Positions 7,749 to 16,151 of a DNA stretch of 29,651 bases are shown piece after piece. The DNA is from Treponema sp. Its GTDB lineage: Bacteria; Spirochaetota; Spirochaetia; Treponematales; Breznakiellaceae. The stretch is taken from the NCBI GenBank assembly GCA_031259035.1, contig JAIRLZ010000220.1:1-29651 (forward strand), written 5' to 3'. The first letter of the stretch is position 1; each line of letters begins with the position of its first letter. The position numbers and the translations under genes are program-made. The notes under the pieces are model-generated. The model made no database searches and had not been told where the DNA came from. It saw nothing but the letters and a program-made list of their open reading frames with translations.

Positions 7749-8027
7749 ATGAATCAGTACGAACTGACGGTTATCTTTCCATTAGAGGAAGATCAACACA
7801 AAGCAGGCCGTGAACAATTACTGAATGATCTGAGCGCGCATGGCGCGGAGATTGAGAAAACAGACGAGCTGGGTGATAAAGACCTTGCCTACGAAGTAAA
7901 AAAGAGACGCCGCGGCAAATACGCGCTTTTCACGATTAAACTCGCCCCTGAAAAACAAGCTGTACTGGATCGCGTTTTCAAGCTCAACGGGAATCTTGTG
8001 AAATACTTCTTTATAAGAATAAAATAG
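7749..8027 (+). CDS. rpsF: 30S ribosomal protein S6
   Basis: 92 aa. The ATG at 7749 is preceded by AAGGAGG (7735-7741) at seven bases; an in-frame TTG at 7743 is too close to that site. The S6 fold is plain: YELTVIFPLEE at the N terminus, the K-LAYEVKKRRRGKYALF strand region that contacts 16S rRNA and S18, and NLVKYFFIRIK at the end. S6 forms a heterodimer with S18, encoded two genes on, on the 30S platform. First gene of the rpsF-ssb-rpsR group; ssb starts ten bases after its stop. The long palindrome-bearing leader upstream may carry control of the whole group. Confidence 0.95.
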   Translation: MNQYELTVIFPLEEDQHKAGREQLLNDLSAHGAEIEKTDELGDKDLAYEVKKRRRGKYALFTIKLAPEKQAVLDRVFKLNGNLVKYFFIRIK

Positions 8028-8036
8028 GAGAGCCGA

Positions 8037-8528
8037 ATGTCTGATATAAATCATGTGGTCTTGGTGGGAAGATTAACTCGTGACGCCGAGCTCAAGTACA
8101 CTGCCAATGGTCAGGCTGTATGCAAATTTTCCATTGCGGTAAACCGGCGCAAGAAGTCTGGCGAACAATGGGTTGAGGAAGCGAACTTTTTTGATATTGT
8201 GGTGTGGGGCAGGCAAGGCGAAGCTCTCAACCAATATTTGGTCAAAGGCAAGCTCATCGGAGTTGACGGAGAACTTCGTCAGGATCGCTGGGAGCAAGAG
8301 GGGCAGAACCGCTCAAAGATTGAGATCATAGCGAATAATTTGCAGCTTCTGGGTGGAGGTCCGGGGCAAGCGGGAGGAGGCGCGTCTGGCGGCGGCATGC
8401 CGTCATCTTACAGTGAGCGTAAAAACGATGGCGCTTACCATGATCACGCGCGTTCTACGCATGCATCTTCAGAAGGACATTCTCTCTCTACAGGCGGGGA
8501 TGGTTTTTCTGATGACATTCCATTCTAA
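8037..8528 (+). CDS. ssb: Single-stranded DNA-binding protein
   Basis: 163 aa. An AGGAGAG site overlapping the rpsF stop sets the ATG. The OB fold covers about residues 1-108: DINHVVLVGRLTRDAELKYT, then FSIAVNRR, FFDIVVWGRQGE, and a DGELRQDRW strand. A Gly/Ser/His-rich linker follows (about 110-150), and the protein ends with the acidic tip DDIPF, which recruits replication and repair partners. It protects ssDNA at forks and works with DnaE and DnaB, both encoded in this window. The rpsF-ssb-rpsR order is widely conserved in bacteria. Confidence 0.97.
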   Translation: MSDINHVVLVGRLTRDAELKYTANGQAVCKFSIAVNRRKKSGEQWVEEANFFDIVVWGRQGEALNQYLVKGKLIGVDGELRQDRWEQEGQNRSKIEIIANNLQLLGGGPGQAGGGASGGGMPSSYSERKNDGAYHDHARSTHASSEGHSLSTGGDGFSDDIPF

Positions 8529-8662
8529 CGGCGCCGCTAAAACGTCTTTGCGGCGGTTTCTCCACAATTTCGGACTGAGGGCGATCTGGTGGAGGCGGCG
8601 CCTTGGCCTTATATGGGAAAAAGGGCTTCAAACCGCTTTTCAAACTAAAGAAGGAGCATTAT

Positions 8663-8992
8663 ATGGCTGATGAAAAATATAACGATAGAGACGCGGCGAG
8701 TGAAAGAACCCCGCGTGATGTACGGGATAGAGGTGATGACGGACGCGACGGCGACGACCGGCGTGGAGGCAAGGGCGGGAAAGTCTTTTTCAAAAAAAAG
8801 ATTTGTAGATTCTGCAACCAGAAGCTCAAGATAGACTACAAAGACGCCGACGTTTTGCGCCGTTTCATTACTGAACGGGGAAAAATTTTGCCGCGCCGGA
8901 TTACCGGCACGTGCGCGAAACATCAACGGGCGCTCGCGTTGGCGATCAAACGGGCGCGGATGATCGCGCTGCTTCCCTTTGTCGCGGAATAA
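8663..8992 (+). CDS. rpsR: 30S ribosomal protein S18 with acidic N-terminal extension
   Basis: 109 aa from the ATG at 8663, preceded by AAGGAG at a good distance. Residues about 45-109 are the S18 core: CRFCNQKLKIDYKDADVLRRF, RGKILPRRITGTCAKHQR and LA-AIKRARMIALLPF. Residues 1-40 are an extension very rich in Asp, Arg and Gly (DRGDDGRDGDDRRGGKGG), longer than in classical S18 (about 75 aa in total); its role is unknown and it is probably disordered. It partners with S6. The 134-base gap from ssb can form GC-rich hairpins (GGCGCCGC/GCGGCG and CTCCAC/GTGGAG), possible sites of translational control. Confidence 0.95.
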   Translation: MADEKYNDRDAASERTPRDVRDRGDDGRDGDDRRGGKGGKVFFKKKICRFCNQKLKIDYKDADVLRRFITERGKILPRRITGTCAKHQRALALAIKRARMIALLPFVAE

Positions 8993-8993
8993 C

Positions 8994-9986
8994 GTGACGA
9001 AAGACGGATCGGGACAAAACGCGATTGCGTTGGCCCTTCCGCTGATAAGCGCGATTATTTCCGTTGCGCTTTTTCAAGCAGGCGGTTTTTTTAGTCTTTT
9101 TTTTCTTGTGCCGCTGGGCGTTTTCGCGTATGGCGGCAGTGTAAGGGCGGCGTGGATCACGTGTGCGGTTGCGATTGCGGGAAATGCGGCTGTTTCTCTT
9201 GCATTGCTTATGGCGTTTCACAACCAACAAGCCGCAGACTGGATCGCTTTTGCATGGAACTGTGGAAGCGCCGGTCTTGTTTTAGCGCTGTGGACGTGGA
9301 TCACATCTCCGCCGCCTCAAACACAAGGGTTTTCTACCGCAAACCGGATTGTGGCCAGCGGAGCGGTCGTTTTTATACTGTTTTTGCTTGATATTTTCAG
9401 AGACTATTCGGCGTTTTTACAGCAGATGGAAAGCGCGGTGAAATACGCGATTGACTTTACGGCGGAATCTGGAATAGCCGGGATCGCATTTGACTCGCTT
9501 GATGACACAAGCGTGATAGGCGCAATGATTTCTTTCATTTTAAACGGCGCCGGACTAGCCGTAATGATTTTGTTTTTTGCGGTGAACAGGCAAGTGAGCG
9601 TATCATTCGCCCGGCTTGTCAAACCTGTGGAGAAGGCGCCTCGTTTGGCGGATTATCACGCGGAAGGCTGGCTTGTTTGGCTCTTGATCTTCGCCCTTGT
9701 GGGAGCGGTGTTTTTCAGAAAAACCGGAATGTTTGCAATGGAGGCGGTCGCGTGGAACGTAACAACCGTTTGCCTCTTTTTATATACGGCTCAAGGGTTG
9801 GGGATCGTTTTTTATTATTTATCAAAAACGGCGCGTTCTCCTTTTGTGCGGTTGTTGCAGGTTTTGTCGGCGGTGATCATTATTATAAGTCCGGCCGTCA
9901 ACCTCTTTGCCTGTGGAGGACTGCTTGTCTTGGGAATCGCCGAAAATTGGGCGCCGCTCAGAAACAAAACCGAACCGCCCCGTTAG
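8994..9986 (+). CDS. DUF2232/YybS-like polytopic membrane protein
   Basis: 330 aa if read from the GTG one base after the rpsR stop; an in-frame TTG at 8979, inside rpsR, would add five residues. Neither has a strong Shine-Dalgarno site, so translation is probably coupled to rpsR. The protein is almost wholly hydrophobic, with about eight membrane segments (for example ALALPLISAIISVALF, GGFFSLFFLVPLGVFAYGG, LLVLGIAE near the end) joined by short charged loops. Position between rpsR and rplI, length and topology fit the DUF2232 (YybS) family found there in Firmicutes, whose function is unknown. I see no catalytic motif. Inner-membrane protein; family assignment moderately sure. Confidence 0.7.
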   Translation: MTKDGSGQNAIALALPLISAIISVALFQAGGFFSLFFLVPLGVFAYGGSVRAAWITCAVAIAGNAAVSLALLMAFHNQQAADWIAFAWNCGSAGLVLALWTWITSPPPQTQGFSTANRIVASGAVVFILFLLDIFRDYSAFLQQMESAVKYAIDFTAESGIAGIAFDSLDDTSVIGAMISFILNGAGLAVMILFFAVNRQVSVSFARLVKPVEKAPRLADYHAEGWLVWLLIFALVGAVFFRKTGMFAMEAVAWNVTTVCLFLYTAQGLGIVFYYLSKTARSPFVRLLQVLSAVIIIISPAVNLFACGGLLVLGIAENWAPLRNKTEPPR

Positions 9987-10139
9987 GAAGGATGGAACGT
10001 CTTGTTGGCTTCACCGTCGGCGCCGCCGTCAATGTCAACCGTCCGGAATGCGGCGCGGTTAAGCGCACACTAAGCGCGCACGTTGCGGACATCTGTCGAC
10101 CTGCTGTGAATAATGGATCGTCATCTACTCCGATGATGC

Positions 10140-10163
10140 AAACCGGGCGCGTTCCGGTTTTTT
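10140..10163 (+). terminator. Rho-independent terminator between the DUF2232-like gene and rplI
   Basis: AAACCGG (10140-10146), a seven-base loop, CCGGTTT (10154-10160) and a run of six T ending at 10163. It would end or attenuate the rpsF operon before rplI-dnaB, so the second half probably has its own promoter or depends on partial readthrough. Confidence 0.75.
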
Positions 10164-10170
10164 GTCCTAG

Positions 10171-10217
10171 GGAACCGTTCAAACAAAATGCATGGCATTT
10201 TGTTTATGAACGGTTCC
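10171..10217. repeat. Long near-perfect hairpin upstream of rplI
   Basis: GGAACCGTTC (10171-10180) pairs with GAACGGTTCC (10208-10217), and AAACAAAATGC (10181-10191) with GCATTTTGTTT (10195-10205), leaving a three-base loop and a two-base AT bulge: 21 paired bases in 47 nt. It begins eight bases after the terminator T-run. It could be an mRNA 5' end stabiliser, a small RNA, or a remnant of a mobile palindrome. Around it, 9987-10372 shows no convincing gene. Confidence 0.75.
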
Positions 10218-10372
10218 TAAGAGATCCTCAACAATGAGAGATTCTCCACCCCTTGAGTATTCGAGGGAATTTATATACCGTAAACTCCACGCGGAGATCG
10301 CGCGTCTGTACGGACTCCGCGAGGCTGCGTTTGGCGCGTCAGCCGCGCATGGGGTTTCCAAAAGGAGCTTGT

Positions 10373-10969
10373 ATGAAGGTTATTTTGAACAAAGACCTTG
10401 CCACACTCGGCGAGGAAGGTGATGTACGGGACGTCGCCCGCGGTTATTTCAGAAACTATCTTTTCCCGCGGGGCATAGCCGTACCCTATAACGACAAAAC
10501 GGTCAAAATTTTCGAAGCCCGAAAAGATGAAATCGCGGCGAGAAAAGCCGAAAAGCGCAAGGACGCGGCAAGTCTTAAAGAAAAATTGGAAGCGTTGTCT
10601 CTTGTTTTGACAATGCCCGCAGGCGCGAACGGAAAGCTGTACGGCGCGGTGACGAGTCAAACCATTGCCGAAGAGCTAGCCAAACAGAGCTTCCAGTTTG
10701 AACGGAAACGTATTGAACTTCCCGGCAACAGTTTTAAAAGCGTGGGGAAATACAAGATCACACTCAGGCTCTATGAGGGAGCGGTCGCCGAGATTCCGCT
10801 GACAGTAGAGGCGCAGGCGGCGGAAACGAAAGCCCACGCCCCCGCAACGGACAAAAGACGCCGCAGACGCGGCGAACGGCGCGTTGAGGAGGAAATTGCG
10901 TCCGAAGCCCAGCCGGAACAGGCGGCGGCGTCCAAAGCTGCGCATGAGGAACAGAACGGGCAGGCTTGA
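10373..10969 (+). CDS. rplI: 50S ribosomal protein L9 with basic/acidic C-terminal tail
   Basis: 198 aa from the ATG at 10373, set by AAAGGAG (10361-10367). The N-terminal domain is classic: MKVILNKDLATLGEEGDVRDV, then RGYFRNYLFPRGIAVP; a long connecting helix (about 45-75) and the C-terminal L9 domain (AGANGKLYGAVTSQTIAEEL, SVGKYKITLRLYE) follow to about residue 148. A tail of about 50 residues follows that is absent from most L9 proteins: an Arg cluster (DKRRRRRGERR) and then Glu/Ala/Gln-rich sequence, probably disordered. L9 sits at the base of the L1 stalk and affects frame maintenance. It is followed by dnaB, as in many bacteria. Confidence 0.95.
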   Translation: MKVILNKDLATLGEEGDVRDVARGYFRNYLFPRGIAVPYNDKTVKIFEARKDEIAARKAEKRKDAASLKEKLEALSLVLTMPAGANGKLYGAVTSQTIAEELAKQSFQFERKRIELPGNSFKSVGKYKITLRLYEGAVAEIPLTVEAQAAETKAHAPATDKRRRRRGERRVEEEIASEAQPEQAAASKAAHEEQNGQA

Positions 10970-11015
10970 CAGCGTGGCAGGTTTGGAACAAAACAGGCTT
11001 GGATGACCATAGGGT

Positions 11016-12383
11016 ATGGCGGCATTAAAAGACAAAATTCCACCGCATGACGATACTGCGGAGCAAGCGACGCTTGGGGCGTTGCTCCTTGACGCGGAAG
11101 CTATAGCCGTAGCAATCCAGTACCTTCGTCCCGATGATTTTTACTCAAACGCCAATAAAGCCGTCTATGAGGCTATTCTGGGTCTGTTTAACAAGGGCGT
11201 CAAGGCGGACATCTTAACCATTACCGGCGAGTTGAAACAAAACGGCAAACTTGAAGAAGCGGGCGGAGCCGCGTATGTCGCGTCCTTGACCAATGTGGTG
11301 CCTACAAGCGCAAACGCCGAGTACTACGCGCAAACGGTGCAGAATTATTCCCTGCGCCGCGCCATGCAACGGGTGTCCGGCGAGAATATAGCCCAATCCT
11401 TTGACGAATCGCTTGAACCGCGGGCCATATTAGAAGAAATCCAGCAAAAACTTTTTGATTTAAGCGACAACCGGCAGGCGTTCAAGGCAAAAAGCGTACG
11501 GGAACTGATTCCCAATGTGATAGCGGCCCTTGAACGCATACAGGCCGCAAAGAAAGAATTCACCGGCATTCCTTCGGGGTTTGACGAGCTTGACAAGCTG
11601 ACATCCGGGTTTCAGCCCTCCGAGTTTATCATTATTGGAGCGCGTCCTTCCATGGGAAAAACGGCGCTCGCCTTGAGTATGGCGTCGCACATTTCCATAC
11701 AAAAACACATGCCAACGGCGTTTTTCTCTTTAGAGATGTCCGACATGTCTCTCATGCTCCGCCTTATCTCAAGCGAAGCCAAGATAAACAGCAACAAACT
11801 GAGAACCGGTTATTTTCCGAACAGCGATTTTGTTTACATTCAAGAGGCCGCCGGACGGCTCTACGACGCGCCCTTGTACCTTGTGGATATGCCGAATATG
11901 AAACTTCTGGATTTGCGCGCTCATGCGCGGCGGCTTCGGGCGCAGCAGAACGTGGCGATCATTTTTATCGACTACTTGGGGCTTATCAACGTGGAAAATT
12001 TCCGCATACCCCGTTTTGAACAAATAGCCGAAGTTTCCCGTTCGCTCAAAAGCCTCGCCCGCGAACTCAATATTCCAATTGTGGCGCTCTCCCAACTTAC
12101 CCGCGCTGCGGAGGGTGAAAAACCGAACTTGTCAAGTTTGAGAGATTCCGGTTCCATTGAGCAGGATGCCGATGTCGTGATGTTTTTGCATAGGGAACGG
12201 GAATATGAGAAAAAAGGGGAAGGCGGCGTTAATAATGGCGTGAATAATTCGGGAGAAAAAAAAAAGGAAGGGACGACAAGCCTCATTTTAGCGAAACAGC
12301 GGAACGGGCCTGTCGGCACCGTTCAACTGACATTTTTACCGGATTACACAAAATTTACCAATTTTTCAAAAGAAAGCCCATAA
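11016..12383 (+). CDS. dnaB: Replicative DNA helicase DnaB
   Basis: 455 aa hexameric helicase that unwinds DNA 5'-3' at the fork and recruits primase. The N-terminal domain (about 1-105) starts PPHDDTAEQATLGALLLD. The RecA-like ATPase domain has a Walker A GARPSMGKTAL with Lys215, then FFSLEMS, Walker B IIFIDYLGLI, and the DLRDSGSIEQDADVV / LAKQRNGPVGT motifs near the end. A short Gly/Asn/Lys insertion (GGVNNGVNNSGEKKKEG) lies before the last strand. The Shine-Dalgarno site is poor (TAGGGT beside the ATG). The gap to rplI is 46 bases, so the two are probably cotranscribed. Confidence 0.97.
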   Translation: MAALKDKIPPHDDTAEQATLGALLLDAEAIAVAIQYLRPDDFYSNANKAVYEAILGLFNKGVKADILTITGELKQNGKLEEAGGAAYVASLTNVVPTSANAEYYAQTVQNYSLRRAMQRVSGENIAQSFDESLEPRAILEEIQQKLFDLSDNRQAFKAKSVRELIPNVIAALERIQAAKKEFTGIPSGFDELDKLTSGFQPSEFIIIGARPSMGKTALALSMASHISIQKHMPTAFFSLEMSDMSLMLRLISSEAKINSNKLRTGYFPNSDFVYIQEAAGRLYDAPLYLVDMPNMKLLDLRAHARRLRAQQNVAIIFIDYLGLINVENFRIPRFEQIAEVSRSLKSLARELNIPIVALSQLTRAAEGEKPNLSSLRDSGSIEQDADVVMFLHREREYEKKGEGGVNNGVNNSGEKKKEGTTSLILAKQRNGPVGTVQLTFLPDYTKFTNFSKESP

Positions 12384-12428
12384 TTTTCTCCTACAAAATG
12401 CCAAGAAGAACAGGAAGATAAGGAAAAA

Positions 12429-12731
12429 ATGATGTTTATTGACAATTACAACCTTGAAAACCTAAAAAATGAGGCTGAACGGCTCGTTTTTGATGAAATT
12501 AAAACGCAACTAGAGAGTTTCCCGGAAGGCGAGATATGTACGTGCAACGAGTGCGTCATCGACATCGCCGCAATAACATTGAATACGGTGAAACCTTTTT
12601 ACCGCCACTCGCTGCTCGGTACGCTCTACGCTTTAGAAGCGCTCAACATTGATGAGGAATATGCGCAGAGCATACGCGCCGCCGTCGCGCAGGCGATTGA
12701 GAAGGTCAGAAAGAATCCCGCTCATAGTTGA
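12429..12731 (+). CDS. ComFB-like small protein
   Basis: 100 aa; AAGGA lies six bases before the ATG, and a second ATG follows directly. The pattern E-ERLVFDEI near residue 17, the cysteine cluster CTCNEC (Cys37, Cys39, Cys42), then VIDIAAITLNTVKPFYRHS, is that of the late-competence ComFB family, whose members often have nearby Cys that may bind metal. The function of ComFB proteins is poorly defined; cyanobacterial homologues are reported to bind cyclic dinucleotides. It lies 45 bases after dnaB and may be cotranscribed. Its 3' end overlaps the - strand WD40-like gene by 26 bases, so the two transcripts converge with overlapping ends. No terminator is visible. Confidence 0.7.
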   Translation: MMFIDNYNLENLKNEAERLVFDEIKTQLESFPEGEICTCNECVIDIAAITLNTVKPFYRHSLLGTLYALEALNIDEEYAQSIRAAVAQAIEKVRKNPAHS

Positions 12732-14694
12732 ACTGTAGATTCGGCGTGGTTTCCGTTTTTTGCTCAAGCGTCCATTCGTCCTCATAGAGACGAAATTGAG
12801 CTGACAACAAGCCTGTTTGCGGATCGTGCCACGAAATAACGCCGTCTGTATCCACAGAGACGAAAAAGTTCCCGCCGTCAACCAGATGGACGGGAAAACC
12901 GCCTTTCTGCTCAAGAGCGGTGTACGTCCCGTCTTCGCCAACCGCCACCGCCCGCCCGTCCAAGAGAGTGGATGCCGCTGTCCCGCCGGTTTCCGCGAAG
13001 GCAAAGGCAAGTTTTTCACCAGGCGCTTCCATTAAAACCGGAGATTGCGCGGTGTTTGACATATCAAGCCTGATTAAGATCGTTTTCCACTCCCCTCGCT
13101 CATTTGAAACAATCCCGCCATACACAGCGCCGCTTGCGGAGCGGTAGACCCGCGCCCCGACCATCGTCCCGGCTATTGCGGGGGCGGGGTAGGCGAGCGG
13201 AACAGTCTCGCTGGTGGCAAGGTTCACCTTTAAGAAAGGCGCTATGCCGTCTCCCCGTCCCACGATGAGGTTTCTATCATCAAGAAAGGCCGCGTCCAGA
13301 GAACCCGCGGAGGAGAACAAGAACACGCTCTTATTTGTTTCAAGCGAAAGCGCCGTTATTTCCCCCACAGAATCCAAAAAGAGCGCTTTTCCATTGAAAG
13401 CCGTGACGGTGCGCAGAGGAAATTTACTCTGATAGGACAGTTCCGCATAGCTTCCATCAATGGTCAGATAATGCGGTCTTTTCCTGTCTTCGCTCCATAA
13501 AATAAACCCGTCTTCCGCGGCTGAGATGCGGGTGAAATTAGTCGCGCCAAACGAGACGCCCTTTTTCGAAAGAAGCGTCCAGTCCAACGGCATGACGGCA
13601 AAGGATCCTTCCATCAGAAAAACGATGGAGTCGCCGGCGCCGCCGGCTTCGCCTTTTACAACGGCAATATCCTTTGCCGCCAGCGGGTTTTTAACGGCAA
13701 GCTCCAGCGAAGCGCCACTTCCGCTGAAAATCCGCACCTTCCCATCAGTGGCGCCTAACGCCGCGCCATGTTGAAGCGCGGCCAGGTTTTCAACACGGAA
13801 GCGCGAATCAATAATCACGTGATCATATGTGGCTTCAATTTTTTTCAGGCTGTTAACCGTAAAGAAATAAATCGTCTGAACAGCCTCGCCATGCGCGCCC
13901 TCTTCCGCAATGCAGATAAAATCCGGCGACTCGCTTTTTACGGCGTACACGGAACCTCTCGCAACGCGGGAATCGTAATCAAGAGTTTTGCCGGTAACGG
14001 CGTCGATCACAAACAAGCCCCTCGCTCCAGAGGAATCAACTCCAACGCCGGCAATAAACCGGTTGTTTCCAAACAGAATGGGCGTTTGCAAGTTGGCGAC
14101 CGTTCCGCATTGCTGTATTTCCTTCTTCTGCGCTAAATTCCAGTATGAAATCACTCCAGAAGGCATGTAGGAAATCATGGATGTCTCCGACTTGCCGGTC
14201 GCCGCAAGAGTCGCGCCGCCGGCTATATCGGGAATCGTATAGAGAAGTTCGCCGGTGTCGCCGTCAAGACATACGGTTCCGGTACGATCCGATTTAGCCA
14301 CAATAAGGAAGCCTCCCGCGCCCGAATAGGCGATGAACGCGGGTTCCGCATTAAAATCTATAGAAAACAGGCGCCCTTTCGTCTCATAATTCCACGCTGA
14401 AACGCGGCGCCGCTTGCCGTCGCTCTCTATCACGGCAAGATGCGGCTTTTCAGGACGCAAGCGCATCGCCTTTAATGGAAGATCGCTAATCTGAAAACGC
14501 TCTTCCGCGGCTCTGCGCCGCATATTCCAGAATCCCAGAAAACCATCTTCCCCTGCGGTGATGACGCGGCTGCCGTCGTAGACAACGGCTCGTATGGGTC
14601 CCCGGTGTCCGCCGGAAACCTGAAAGGAATTTTGCGCATTAGATATTGACGCGCACGAGGAAAACAGCAAAATGTATAGCGCTAAACGTCTCAT
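12706..14694 (-). CDS. Secreted WD40/quinoprotein-like beta-propeller protein
   Basis: 662 aa, start set by GAGGTGG just before the ATG. A signal peptide (MRRLALYILLF core, cleavage near SNA|Q at about residue 20) sends it across the inner membrane. The first part has WD40-like blades: GGHRGPIRAVVYDGSRVITAGEDGFLGFW, then LRPEKPHLAVIESD, and later degenerate repeats such as DGDTGELLYTI, VIDAVTGKTL and DGVISWHDPQTGLLS at the end. The whole length is probably one or two propellers used for protein or ligand binding; no catalytic motif is seen. The Cys in the signal region (SSCAS) might be a lipobox, but the context is weak. It follows rseP on the same strand after a 92-base gap with a family-1 palindrome, so it may be cotranscribed. 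Binding partner unknown. Confidence 0.75.
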   Translation of the reverse strand: MRRLALYILLFSSCASISNAQNSFQVSGGHRGPIRAVVYDGSRVITAGEDGFLGFWNMRRRAAEERFQISDLPLKAMRLRPEKPHLAVIESDGKRRRVSAWNYETKGRLFSIDFNAEPAFIAYSGAGGFLIVAKSDRTGTVCLDGDTGELLYTIPDIAGGATLAATGKSETSMISYMPSGVISYWNLAQKKEIQQCGTVANLQTPILFGNNRFIAGVGVDSSGARGLFVIDAVTGKTLDYDSRVARGSVYAVKSESPDFICIAEEGAHGEAVQTIYFFTVNSLKKIEATYDHVIIDSRFRVENLAALQHGAALGATDGKVRIFSGSGASLELAVKNPLAAKDIAVVKGEAGGAGDSIVFLMEGSFAVMPLDWTLLSKKGVSFGATNFTRISAAEDGFILWSEDRKRPHYLTIDGSYAELSYQSKFPLRTVTAFNGKALFLDSVGEITALSLETNKSVFLFSSAGSLDAAFLDDRNLIVGRGDGIAPFLKVNLATSETVPLAYPAPAIAGTMVGARVYRSASGAVYGGIVSNERGEWKTILIRLDMSNTAQSPVLMEAPGEKLAFAFAETGGTAASTLLDGRAVAVGEDGTYTALEQKGGFPVHLVDGGNFFVSVDTDGVISWHDPQTGLLSAQFRLYEDEWTLEQKTETTPNLQFNYERDSF

Positions 14695-14718
14695 TCACCA
14701 CCTCTTATTTCATTAAAC

Positions 14719-14781
14719 GCCTGTTCCAAAACTAACCCGAACCGCAGGTTCGCAAACGCAGGTTCGCGGTTTGGAACAGGC
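14719..14781. repeat. Family-1 REP-like palindrome between rseP and the WD40-like gene
   Basis: Arms GCCTGTTCCAAAAC (14719-14732) and GTTTGGAACAGGC (ending 14781) enclose TAACCCGAACCGCAGG and a second GGTTCGC, that is, the internal motif duplicated (GGTTCGCAAACGCAGGTTCGC). The two arms pair with one extra A on the left. It lies in the intergenic gap of two genes on the - strand. Confidence 0.8.
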
Positions 14782-14786
14782 TCAAA

Positions 14787-16145
14787 TTATAAACGAACAA
14801 GGTACAAAACATCGCCAAATACGGCGAACAGCATCAAGGCGAAAATCAGTACAACGCCGACGGTTTGAAAAATCGAGATAAATTTGGGATTCAAAGGACG
14901 CCGTTTGAAAATTTCAATAATAAAAAGCGCGATAAGTCCGCCGTCCAACACGGGCAAAGGCAGGAGGTTCATAACACACAGGGCGATGGAGATGAGGCAC
15001 AGAAAATCCGCCATGTTGCGAATTCCATCCGCGACACTGCTGCTAAAGCCGGCTGCCGCCACATCGCCCAGCATGTAGGTGATGCGAACCGGACCGGAAA
15101 CCGCCTGCGTAAGGTCAATGCCCTTGAAGAGCAGGGCGAGACTTTTAACCGATACGGCGAGCGTCTTCCACGCTTCGCTCAATCCCTTGCTGATCGCGGC
15201 GAATGGGGAGAGACCCGGCGTCCGGTACTCAAGCATGTGGAAGCTGAAACCAAGATCCGCGCCCTCGTTGGTGTAGACGGGTCGCAACTCGGTCCGCGTT
15301 GTCACTCCGTCCCGTTCAAAGTCAACGGCAAGCGTCTGCGGGCGCTCCTCCAAGACCGGTATCAACGCCGCGGAATACTCAATGTCCCTTCCATTAATCG
15401 TGAGGATGCGGTCGTCCTGTTTAAGACCGGCGGCTTCGGCGGGGCCCGCCTGCGCCACTTCGCTTACAACCGGATCGAGCCAGTAGTAGACGCCAATGGT
15501 TCCGGCGCCGGTATTTTTATCAAGGTTCGGCGTTATGGCCATATCTTGAACGGCGCCGCCGCGCTCCACCTTGAGGGAAAGGGTTTTCTCTGGATTGATC
15601 GCGATCTTTTCCCGTATTTCACCAAAGGTTTCAATGGGCGCTCCGTCAATGGCGATGATGCGGTCGCCGCTTTCAAGTCCCGCGACATTCGCAGGAAACG
15701 CCGTGTCTTCGCCACTAACATCCGACGCCAGCACAATGCGGTTTTCCATGTCCACTGTTGTGAATCCAACGCCCCAAATAATCGAAAAAACAAGCGCGGC
15801 AAAGACAAGATTGAAGAATGGCCCGGCAAAGGCCACCATGATGCGCTGCCACGGCTTCGCGCCAAAAAAGGTTCCTTTTACCGGAGAAATCTTGTTTTGG
15901 TTGTTTTTGTAGGCTTCCTCAAACTCATTTTCCCCACGCATCTTGCAGTAACCGCCCAGCGGAAACATGCCAAGTCGGTATTCAACGGCGCCGATTTGTT
16001 TTTTGAGGATGGGTTTGCCCCAGCCTATGGAAAAGGCTTCCACATCAATGCCCGCTATTCGCGCCGCTATAAAATGCCCCAACTCGTGGACAATAACGAC
16101 AACGCCCAGTCCGGCAAGCCCTAATAGTATTTTTAATGCAAACAT
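14787..16145 (-). CDS. rseP: RseP-type intramembrane zinc metalloprotease (site-2 protease)
   Basis: 452 aa from the ATG at 16145; upstream in-frame sequence reads through the 11-bp tandem repeat and is not coding. The first membrane helix has the zinc motif HELGH (residues 20-24), and the C-terminal region has the third ligand in NLLPLPVLDGG (Asn393 to Asp401). Two PDZ domains lie between (GLESGDRIIAIDGAPIETF and GLKQDDRILTINGRDIEYS). About four membrane segments. The family cuts anti-sigma factors and leftover signal peptides within the inner membrane. Length is standard. The promoter TTGTCA-N17-TATATT ends six bases before the ATG and no Shine-Dalgarno site is visible, so the mRNA is probably leaderless. 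The family is sure; the anti-sigma substrate cannot be inferred here. Confidence 0.95.
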   Translation of the reverse strand: MFALKILLGLAGLGVVVIVHELGHFIAARIAGIDVEAFSIGWGKPILKKQIGAVEYRLGMFPLGGYCKMRGENEFEEAYKNNQNKISPVKGTFFGAKPWQRIMVAFAGPFFNLVFAALVFSIIWGVGFTTVDMENRIVLASDVSGEDTAFPANVAGLESGDRIIAIDGAPIETFGEIREKIAINPEKTLSLKVERGGAVQDMAITPNLDKNTGAGTIGVYYWLDPVVSEVAQAGPAEAAGLKQDDRILTINGRDIEYSAALIPVLEERPQTLAVDFERDGVTTRTELRPVYTNEGADLGFSFHMLEYRTPGLSPFAAISKGLSEAWKTLAVSVKSLALLFKGIDLTQAVSGPVRITYMLGDVAAAGFSSSVADGIRNMADFLCLISIALCVMNLLPLPVLDGGLIALFIIEIFKRRPLNPKFISIFQTVGVVLIFALMLFAVFGDVLYLVRL

Positions 16146-16151
16146 ATCTAT

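Noticed and set aside
9992..10237. 81-codon frame between the DUF2232-like gene and rplI, with AGGAAGG directly before ATG
   Set aside because: The Shine-Dalgarno site touches the ATG, the frame runs through a clear terminator and the long hairpin, and the product has no recognisable features.
10253..10372. Longer in-frame start for rplI
   Set aside because: It would add 40 unrelated residues; the AAAGGAG at 10361 and the universal MKVILNKDL start fix the ATG at 10373.
14865..16124. Open frame of 419 codons on the + strand
   Set aside because: It is the antisense shadow of rseP, whose HELGH, PDZ and LDG motifs are intact; the + strand product is basic and lacks any recognisable motif.
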